Of a DNA stretch of 64,000 nt, positions 56,245 to 64,000 are shown piece by piece. The notes below the pieces were generated by a model. That model saw only the letters and a list, made by a program, of their open reading frames with translations, was not told where the DNA came from and ran no database searches. Origin of the DNA: Symbiodinium natans. Lineage: Eukaryota > Sar > Dinophyceae > Suessiales > Symbiodiniaceae. Where the stretch lies: NCBI GenBank assembly GCA_905221605.1, contig CAJNDS010002276.1:105857-169856 (forward strand), written 5' to 3'. Made by a program: the position numbers and the translations under genes. Positions within the stretch are counted from its first letter, which is position 1. Each line of letters starts with the position of its first letter.

Positions 56245-58480
56245 TTATGTGTATGAATATGCCGCTTCTGCTGATTCCAAGTGCATCCAGGGCACGCAGA
56301 ATGATGTTTCTAAGCATCCTGGGCAACGCGGTGGAGGTCTGAGCCTGTCATGGATGTCGATAGGGTTTAGGGTTTAGGGTTTAGGGTTTCGGGTTTCGGG
56401 TTTAGGGTTTAGGGTTTAGGGCTTTCAAGGTGGATAGGGATGCTTCAAGGCCTGGCCGGAAACTATCGTTACTGTTGGACACGCTTGGGCAGGATGCCAG
56501 CAATCGAAAAGCGTTTGCTGTTCATTGAACCCCTAACCCCCTAACCCCCTAAACCCCTAAACCCCCCAACCCCTAAACCCCTAAACCCCTAAACCCCCAA
56601 CCCCAAAGCCCCGCCACCACAACATACATTCCCTTCTGCATGTTGGTGGTTTGTGAAGGTACATGCCACATGCAGATGTTTCGTGCTTGCATACTTGTAT
56701 TGCATTTACATGTGGGTGGTTGTCAAAATTATGGTCCCTTTTTGGATCCCTATTATAATACGGCACCTAATATTTAGGGTACCCCAAAAGGGATCATAAT
56801 TTTGACAACCACCCATGTATATTTCTGTGGGCCACTGCGAGCCATTACCATCCGTCCTCATGCCGGTGAACTGCCGCGAAGGTCACATTTGAGGTCACAT
56901 TTGAGAGATGGCGCTCCTGATGGACGATGCCAAAGCCAGTTGAGAGCCATGGGCTTGATTCTATATGGCTTGTAATTAAAGGGTTTAGGGTTGAGGGCTT
57001 ATGGGTTTTGGGGTTTATGACATCAAGACACTCAAATTTTGCCTCACCCCGGGTCGTGGGCGTCCGAGCTGCAACAGAAATTTCGCGTGCAGGGACTACC
57101 CCCTTCAACGCCCCAAAGCCACTACAGGCCCATGACCCTAAACCCTAAACCCTAAACCCTCAACCCTAAACCCTAAACCCTCAACCCTAAACCCTGGTTG
57201 TCCAAGCTCTCACTCTGAAGCCCGACATCCCTGCAAACCTCCAAGTCAGATCTTGTCAGATCATGGCATCTGGGCAACCCTGAAGTCCGAACACAGATCT
57301 CCTAGACCCAACTTTTTGGTTTAAACGGGCTTATGACGGAGCCGAGACCCTAAAATTGGGAGTAAGGGCCTACTCTGGGTCCCAGTAACCCTAAACCCTC
57401 TCAGGGCTAACCCGACACCCTGAACCCGAAAAAGCAATAAGGCCCAGGCAGGGAAGGCTGCTAAGGTTTAGGGTTTAGGGTTTAGGGTTTAGGGTTTAGG
57501 GTTTAGGGTTTAGGGTTTAGGGTTTAGGGTTTAGGGTTTAGGGTTTAGGGTTTAGGGTTCTTGGCTCAACCACAAGCGAAGACAAGTCTGGAAGATGCGG
57601 GGCGCGGATTCATGGATTGTGGAGTATATGTGGGCATATGTACCAGTCAGGGTTTAGGGTTTAGGGTTTAGGGTTTAGGGTTTAGGGTTTTGGGTTTAGG
57701 GTTTAGAGGCGTGGCCAATGTGCAGCGACACCAACAAACTCAACCCAAACTCCTCGATGCGCTTCTCAAGAAAGCCCACGGCAGACGACTTCCTGCCGGT
57801 CGCCTTGCGCTGACAGCAACCATCACAGATCAGAGCCTGCATAAACCCTTATTACAACCAAACCCTAAACCCTGATCCCTATAAAGCATATGCACTAAAG
57901 GCAAGAACTCGACCAACATCCGGCCTTAAAGTCCAGCACGAGCCTGGTGACGGTGGCACATTGCGCATCGCCAGCAGGGATGGTGTACGCCTTCCTTGGA
58001 CTGTACTGCAATTTGGGCCCCCTTGTTCTATAGCGCTTTAAAACGTTAGCCAGGCTTACCCGTAACCGCCGATCAAAGATGAAGTTGATACCCCCCCACC
58101 CCTCCCCAAAGTGCGAACTACAAACGATTTTGTAGTTGGAACTCACGTTCCTTCCTACCACGACGAGTTGCAACAGATATAGACTCACGGGCATCATAAG
58201 CTTGGCAGAGAGCATCAGAAGGCTGGCAGAAAGAATGGAAGTAAGAATGCGCATGCAGGATCCGAAAATGTTTTCTCTGCTTCAGAATTTGGAGAGCCCT
58301 TGCAGCACAGGTGCGGGCTGCTTCCGAAAGCTGCAGCCGCCGCAGACATGAATTTTGAAAAGGCGCCTGGGTTGCAGCGTGAGAATCCAGTGCAGCTAAA
58401 GACTTGGCAAAGGCCCCAAAGAATGAAACTGATGTCTCTGCGAACGACATTGCGCAGCTCCAAATAAACATTGCAGGAAT
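56245..58480 (-). CDS. Multi-exon gene of unknown function, Cys-containing
   Basis: Exons in order: about 58480-58118 (containing [20 protein letters not shown] and a basic end), about 58090-57900 ([20 protein letters not shown] then [18 protein letters not shown]), 57836-57711, 57102-57022, 56916-56849 and 56344-56245. The last four are in phase with each other: AG|G acceptors throughout, donors GC, GT and GT, and TAA at 56245-56247. They encode [20 protein letters not shown], a Thr/Arg-rich exon, [18 protein letters not shown] and [18 protein letters not shown]. The CxxCC and CxxC pairs might bind zinc, but that is speculation. The first two exons have no clear borders and the start codon is not known. 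Confidence 0.55.
56359..56420. repeat. Telomere-like tract (TTTAGGG)
   Basis: About nine units with two TTTCGGG variants. A CCCCTAAA variant block follows at 56526-56606. Confidence 0.95.
56709..56819. mobile_element. Palindromic element in an intron
   Basis: The arms GGGTGGTTGTCAAAATTATG and its near-exact complement enclose CCTATTATAATACGG text. The outer arms ACATG/CATGTA extend the match. Confidence 0.8.
57134..57705. repeat. Telomere-like tracts inside the 56.2-58.5 kb gene
   Basis: CCCTAAA at 57134-57196, TTTAGGG at 57463-57561 (about 14 units) and 57648-57705. The CCCTAAA tract lies before the acceptor of exon 57102 on plus coordinates, so in the sense strand it reads TTTAGGG. This is the opposite of the usual bias. 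Confidence 0.95.
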
Positions 58481-58504
58481 AATAGCAGTAGCAACAATCA
58501 TGAC

Positions 58505-58552
58505 TATTATATATATATACACATATATATATATATACATACATATATATAC

Positions 58553-58583
<31 letters not shown>

Positions 58584-58785
58584 CAAAAAACACATACATA
58601 TGTATATATATATACATATATATATACATATATGTATATATACATATATATATATATACATATACATATATATATATATACATATATATACATATACATA
58701 TATATATATATGCTGTATAGAGTATTCAACAACACACATACATAAAAAAAATGTATGTGTGTATATATATATATAGGACCCCCTC
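58505..58785. repeat. TA/CATA microsatellite, about 280 bases
   Basis: ATATATACATATATATACATA text with all frames open as Tyr/Ile pseudo-proteins. It lies directly upstream of the 56.2-58.5 kb minus-strand gene and may be in its promoter or 5' region. Confidence 0.95.
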
Positions 58786-58799
58786 CCATGTAGCCACAC

Positions 58800-60640
58800 T
58801 CCCTGCTAGCATTGTCTACTTGCCACTTTTGCCCTTCAGAAGAAAGACAGTAATCAAACTACACGCAGAATTCAGCACGTCACCCATACCAAACTTGAAA
58901 CAAAAAGGAGCTGACTTCTCTAGAAGCCAAAACAAAACATGAAACAACACAAGTCTGCCGGATTTGCTTTAAACGTAGCAAAATCCTGAAATCTCAACTT
59001 CCTTACATTCCTACACTAGGGCCTTTTTCCTCTAAAGCATGGTCAAACTTTAAATTCCAGAGATTCCGAAACGGGGGGCCAAACCAATTGTTTCAAACCG
59101 CTAGAACAGGCCTACATTCGGTAAAATTCGATAATTTTCACCCGAAGAAAAAGTCCTCTTCCAGGCCCTCGTCCTAATTTGATTGTATTGGGATTTTGTA
59201 GCATACATCAACACCCTAAGAAATTCATGCGGGCTTCAATGGTTCGTAGTTTAAACAAATAAGAATTGTCTTTCAAAAGGCCACACAAGCCTAAGCCACC
59301 CCTTCTAAGCCTCATGGACCCTAGTGGACCTCAGAGTGCCCAAGGCGAGGAGTATGCAGTTGACACATGCCAGACACCAAGCCACACGCTTCGAAGCTGG
59401 CAGCGACATAATAATGCAGGTCTTTCACCGACGAAACGGCGTTCAAAGCGTGCAGCTGGCTACAAACTGCTGGATGCCCACCATGTGGCGGGGTCACCAA
59501 ACACGTCGGAACTCACGCGAGCGCTCCCCAGTCGGAGTGGCTACCGGGATGTGTGCTGCAACAGTCGCTGCAGAGGTTCCCTCGTGGGCCGGCATCTCCC
59601 CAGCATGTGAAACACTTATGCTGAGCCCCATTCGAAACACCCAAAACAATCCTCTTCAGGGCCGTATTCGAAAAGTTCGAGTTTTGAAGCCACACCCTGG
59701 GAATCCTCATCGGGGCCTTGTCAGTGTTTACATGTGATTAGAACCTTCGTTTAAGAGGCCACAATATATATATATATGTATTATGTATATATATATATAG
59801 ACAGATAGATATCTCTCTCGCAAGCTGAGCTGCTTTGTCCGAGCCGACCCATCTCGAAGGTGCCGAGAATCCAGTCGGGCAACTCCTCGAGGAATTTTGA
59901 GCGCAGCTTCCAACATCAAAAGCTTCGTCTTTACTCATCGTAATGATGAGAAATAGTTATAAGAGCTGAAATACGAAACATATGACTTCTCAGGATGACG
60001 CATAACAACCATATTGATGTATGTTCTTTACAGTATGTCTTCATATAATTAGAGTTACAGTCATATTTAGAAGACCGGATGTCAGCTGCCACAGGTGTTG
60101 GCGTCACGCGGGCTTTGGGGCTGGAAGTTGGATCTTGAGGCGAAGTGGAGCGACTGTTGGATCCGAACTCAGGCGCTGGCTGTGAATACTGTACGGTCGT
60201 GCGGGCCTTTCCCAAAAAAGGGGACCTCTTGTCTAGACCCCAAAGTACTACAATCCTGATGAAAGGAGGGCAGTACCCCCCATTTTCGGGAACCACCTTA
60301 TGTCACTTGCGTAGAAAGGTTCGAGGCAAAATCGCAGCCATGGGCAACGCACACGCATCTCCACCCCTCTGTCAAATTTGAGGCCGAGATCTCGATCGAT
60401 CAGGTGCCTGGGAACCGGGTTCCTGGCCTCACACTGGGTCACCCGCTAGGGTCCTGGGGACCTTGGGGGAAAATGAAGGCAAACGTTTGTTGGCGGCCGC
60501 AAGCGGAAAGCACCCAACAAGAACCCGAAAAGTCCAACACTGATTTGGAGAAGAGCTGGGCCAGCCCGACGAAGCTTGCGAGCCTCTTCTGCATCCTAAC
60601 CTTTACAGCATCTGCGCCATATTACAGCAAACCCTAAACC
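58800..60640. other. No gene recognised
   Basis: Unique sequence. Overlapping plus frames at 59266-59737 and a minus frame at 59931-60296 lack splice context and domains. A TA block lies at 59763-59800. A segment at 60210-60296 with CCCAAAAAAGGGGACC and CCCATTTTCGGGAACC text resembles the palindromic elements. Confidence 0.4.
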
Positions 60641-61945
60641 CTAAGCCCCAGAATTTGGGTTTAGGGCTTAGGGCTTAGGGTTCATCGACACAAGCTGAAC
60701 CCTATAGCCTGAACCCTAAACCCTAAACCGCGAAAACAGAGTCACGAGGCCAATTTAAGGCACCTCGAAAGGTAGGGGCATGCCCTGCATAGCCTGCAGC
60801 GTCGTCTTGAAAAGTTGGAAAGTTTCCGGAATGCAAAAGGAAAGTCGCAGCAAGCCCCAGAAGTCCAAAAAAAAGTCGAAGTCCTGCAAAAAAGTCCGAA
60901 ACAAGTACCGGAAACTCCAAAACAGTCGAAGCAACCGTTTGACTTTCGACTTCTCGACTCTTGTTTGCCGTAGGACAACAGGCACGCAGGCCGGCTTGGC
61001 TCGAACATTGCCGCCCAGAGCGGGCATCATGGGCATCAGTGGGTCGTCTCTTCCCCTTTCGGCGTCACTGCAGGAGGGCTCTTGGGGAGGTTGCCAGGAA
61101 AAAATGGGGTGTAGAATTGGTAGGGGCTTTTTGAAAACACCTCTGAACCTTTATGGGGGGTTTCGGGCTTCGGGTGTAAGGCCAAGACCCCTTGAGCGGC
61201 AGCCTCGCCACTACCTGGCGATCGTCGCGGCCCGAAACAGTTCGGGACCCAACCCTGAACCCTAAACCCCAAACCCTAAACCCCAAACCCTAAACCCTAA
61301 ACCCGAAACAATTTCGGGTAGGGCCGAGGCGGTCGACCAGAGGGTATTGGCAACAAAAAACCACAAGATATGGGCTCCTTGCTGCTGAAGGCAGGCATCC
61401 CAGGCAACCTGGACTGGGGGAACTCCTCCTCGCGCTTCTCCTTCCGTGTCACCCCCCGTTCTTTTTACTGGAGGATGCGAACAGGCCTACACCACCCGAA
61501 GAGCCGCCCCCAAGACCGAAAAAACTGTTGAACAGAACCTCCCGAGCGTGGGTCTGAGGTAGAACTTTGGATGTTAGCCGCTGCCACCCGTGTTCTGTGA
61601 AGTTACCAAGGAAGCCAACAACACAGCTCGGAAATCATCGGCAGCCCTGCTCCCCTAAGCACCGATCCACGACAGGTCGACGCATGGCCTTGTGGTGGCA
61701 AAGGTTAACGCCCATTGTGTTAAACAGAACCAACAACTCACTCGACACGGTTCATTCAAAAAATGTGCCTATAGGTTATCGCAAAAGGGCCAGCCATCGG
61801 GGATTTGAAAACATGACGACGCATGTGATCTGAGTCACGGGCCTGTTCATGTACACGACAGTCCGATTTTCGATGCTCTGAACCATTTCCACGCGTGCAT
61901 GCCAAGCCTGAGTAGAGGTCGCCAGTCCCTCCAACCCTAAGACCC
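60640..61945. other. Unresolved stretch with short telomere-like tracts
   Basis: Telomere-like text occupies 60615-60730 and 61255-61310. An A-rich, Lys/Ser-coding plus segment at 60835-60950 and a 161-codon plus frame (60780-61265) are low in complexity. A minus segment near 61380-61460 (EKREEEFPQSRLPGMPAFSS) could be a further exon of the gene at 61.95-63.06 kb. Confidence 0.35.
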
Positions 61946-61949
61946 CTGA

Positions 61950-63060
61950 GTGCTTCGGTCGGAGCAGCTGTCTGTCAGCAACAGCGTTGAGGACCCTCAC
62001 TGCATCCACTTGGCTTAGCTTCTTGCCTGTCCACCCGCAGCGCTCAGCGCCCGGGAAACCATTGTTGGGATCACTCTTGGATTCCGGAAGATGGAAGCTG
62101 GAGAGAAAGTCCGACGGGTGCTTGAATGCCGATTCATGACCACCTTTTGATACCCTTCTTTGGGCAGAGTAGTCCTGGTGTTGTATGTGGTTGCAAGACC
62201 GAGCCTGCCCCACCCACACCACTCTCACCAGCCCCCTCCCCCACCACCCTCGGCGCCCTCACCACCTCCCTCGCCTTAAGTTCGCCTTCGACACTGCTTC
62301 AGCTTACAGCACGCCAACGGACATGTGCACCCACTCAGCCAAGGAAGCATCACTGGCTTAAGTGAGACCCTCCCATGCTCGAGTTCAGCTCCTGGAAATA
62401 CAGCGACTGGATTGAGAGCTGGTTCCCGACAAGTTGGCCCTTGGCCGTTGCAGAGATGTCATAGTGCGTGTAGAAGTCCAGCAGTCCCCTTGGCAGGGGT
62501 CACATGCTCGAGATTGCGCAAATGCAGGTTCCGCAAGTTCGGACCACAAGGCTGGGCTAAGATGAAGATGCAACAGACTGTTGACTGCACAGTGATCCTG
62601 TAACTCTTGACTTGCCAAGCAGTTACGTGTTCAGCAGGGTGTTCAATCACCCCTAAACCCGAAACCCGAAGCGCCAAACCCTCCCTGAGGTGTAACATGG
62701 CTCCCGGGGCGCTTGTCGCGAGAAGTGCCCCCGACATTCACCAGGTAGACGGTATCACCATCCACAAGCCCACTCCCAGAATCCACGATCTCGTTCCCAT
62801 CCCGCACGATCCTTTGTTCCACTGGCATTTTTCTTTGTTCCACTGGCATATTTCAGGGACTGCTATAGAGTCAGGGCCATCGTCCTCGGCATGCCATGTA
62901 CGTACTCATAGGGTTGAGAGTCATGAAACAAATCGATCACTCGGGTAACAATATGCAGGGGCCTTAAGGCCTTCCCATCCCTCTGCATCCATTGAAGCCG
63001 ACCAATCCTTTCCGCAACTTCTTGCCATAACTTCTTATGAGACCCAGAGCCCTTCACACC
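61950..63060 (-). CDS. Multi-exon gene of unknown function (partial)
   Basis: The first exon, 63060-62885, starts after CTACAG|GGT and encodes LWQEVAERIGRLQWMQRDGK and PLHIVTRVIDLFHDSQPYEY. It ends CCGAG|GACG, a GA donor, and joins in phase to 62811 (AAAG|GATC), which encodes IVRDGNEIVDSGSGLVDGDT. Further coding text lies at about 62488-62360 (GLLDFYTHYDISATAKGQLV) and 62143 to about 61950 (CGWTGKKLSQVDAVRVLNAV), both after AG|G. Ends of the inner exons are not resolved. The helical phrases recall organellar RNA-binding repeat proteins, but only vaguely. No function is assigned. Confidence 0.55.
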
Positions 63061-63184
63061 CTGTAGGTTTGTTTTCAGAGGAAAGCTACCGACCTGACCA
63101 AGATACAGCTCAATTCCCGCAAAGACCCGGGGATGAAACCGCTAATCCAAGTAAAATTACCAAGTCGACCCAGTCACTCCAAAC

Positions 63185-63290
63185 TAAACCCCTAAACTCC
63201 TAAACTCCGAAACTCCTAAACTCCTTAACCCCTAAACCCCTAAACTCCTAAACCCCTAAACTCCTAAACTCCTAAACTCCGAAACCCTCC
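63185..63290. repeat. Variant telomere-like tract AAACTCCT/AAACCCCT
   Basis: About 13 eight-base units of CCTAAACT and CCTAAACC type. Confidence 0.9.
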
Positions 63291-63420
63291 GCCCCAAAGC
63301 GCCCCAAAGGCTGCTTAGTGGCTGATACTCTGCTTCGGGGGAGTCCCGGTTGAGGCGAAGGTGGAGCTCAAATCCAGACCGGTGGAAGCTCACCTGGGCT
63401 TGCTTCTGCTATGTGAGCTC

Positions 63421-63928
63421 TAGTCTAGGGTTTAGGGTTTAGGGTTTAGGGTTTGGGGTTTGGGGTTTGGGGTTTGGGGTTTGGGGTTTGGGGTTTGGGG
63501 TTTGGGGTTTAGGGTTTAGGGTTTAGGGTTTAGGGTTTGGGGTTTGGGGTTTGGGGTTTGGGGTTTGGGGTTTGGGGTTTGGGGTTTGGGGTTTAGGGTT
63601 CAGGAGGAATAGGCAGTTGTTTCTGGGAGTTCTAATCCCTCCCCCCCCCCCCCCCCCCCAGATCCTCAGAAGACTCCGAACCAAGGAGTTGCTGCACGGC
63701 ATTCATCGGTCTATCGGAAGGCCTTGAGAAGGTCTTTAGGGTTTAGGGTTTAGGGTTTAGGGTTTAGGGTTTAGGGTTTAGGGTTCAGGCATGTGGGTTC
63801 AGCTTCCATCACTGTCCATGCTTGCGGTCCGATCCTGGCCAACGGCATTTTGGTTTTGCAAGGTGTGTGTGTGTGGTTGGGTTTACAAAAAACCCCAAAC
63901 CCTAAACCCTAAACCCTAAACCCTAAAG
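63421..63928. repeat. Telomere-like tracts in homogenised TTTAGGG and TTTGGGG blocks
   Basis: From 63425 to 63603 blocks alternate: about four TTTAGGG, eight TTTGGGG, five TTTAGGG, nine TTTGGGG and a closing TTTAGGG. A C run of about 20 bases lies at 63640-63659, another TTTAGGG tract at 63735-63787 and a CCCTAAA tract at 63893-63926. The window ends in unique sequence. Confidence 0.97.
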
Positions 63929-64000
63929 AAGTCAACATACTATCATTCCGAGTCTGTTCACATGCTCCTCCCCGGGATGGGGGCAATGCAGTGCTATCAC

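Noticed and set aside
58404-58789. Tyr/Ile-rich ORFs of 110-220 codons
   Set aside because: They are translations of the TA/CATA microsatellite; only the part below about 58480 on minus looks coding.

Overview
This is a 64-kb nuclear window from a eukaryote, most likely a dinoflagellate of the Symbiodiniaceae type. Three things point there. (1) Arabidopsis-type telomeric repeat (TTTAGGG/CCCTAAA) is scattered in dozens of internal tracts on both strands. (2) The best gene, a 26-exon calcium-dependent protein kinase (CDPK), has introns whose donors by my reading are 5 GT, 14 GC and 6 GA, while all 25 acceptors are AG followed by an exonic G. Relaxed GC/GA donors with AG|G acceptors are known from Symbiodiniaceae genomes. 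(3) Exons are short (24-130 bases) and introns are stuffed with simple repeats, long C/G homopolymers and small palindromic elements. No prokaryotic feature, CRISPR, rRNA or tRNA was recognised.

Layout. 0-18 kb: telomere-like tracts separated by short stretches with coding-like exons of unknown function, mostly on the minus strand, a few on plus. 18.4-22.1 kb: a perfect palindrome, then a dense array of a 13-bp motif in both orientations about every 40 bp, split by a duplicated AT-rich block. 22-28 kb: poly-C-linked 184-bp repeats, a 68-base C run, and a repeat-poor island with coding-like ORFs. 28.35-38.47 kb (minus): the intact CDPK. 38.5-43.5 kb: telomere-like tracts, a T-rich block and an AT-rich block. 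43.57-51.28 kb (minus): a second CDPK-family kinase domain that lacks the catalytic aspartate (HRN for HRD) and has a degenerate glycine loop, with a Gln-rich tail. 51-56 kb: microsatellites and a repeat-poor island. 56.25-58.5 kb and 61.95-63.06 kb (minus): two multi-exon genes of unknown function. 63.2-63.9 kb: telomere-like variants in homogenised blocks.

The two kinase genes are tandem on one strand and share an intron position, so they are probably old paralogues: one a calcium-regulated kinase with four EF-hands, the other a presumed pseudokinase. The most unusual feature is how the telomeric repeat is used inside introns. In the transcribed sense, TTTAGGG tends to sit just after donors and CCCT-AAA just before acceptors, so several introns have telomeric inverted ends, and one intron is essentially a telomere-fusion-like head-to-head array. 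Coordinates of the two kinases were checked codon by codon for phase. The other genes are partial models from reading frame and splice context only.
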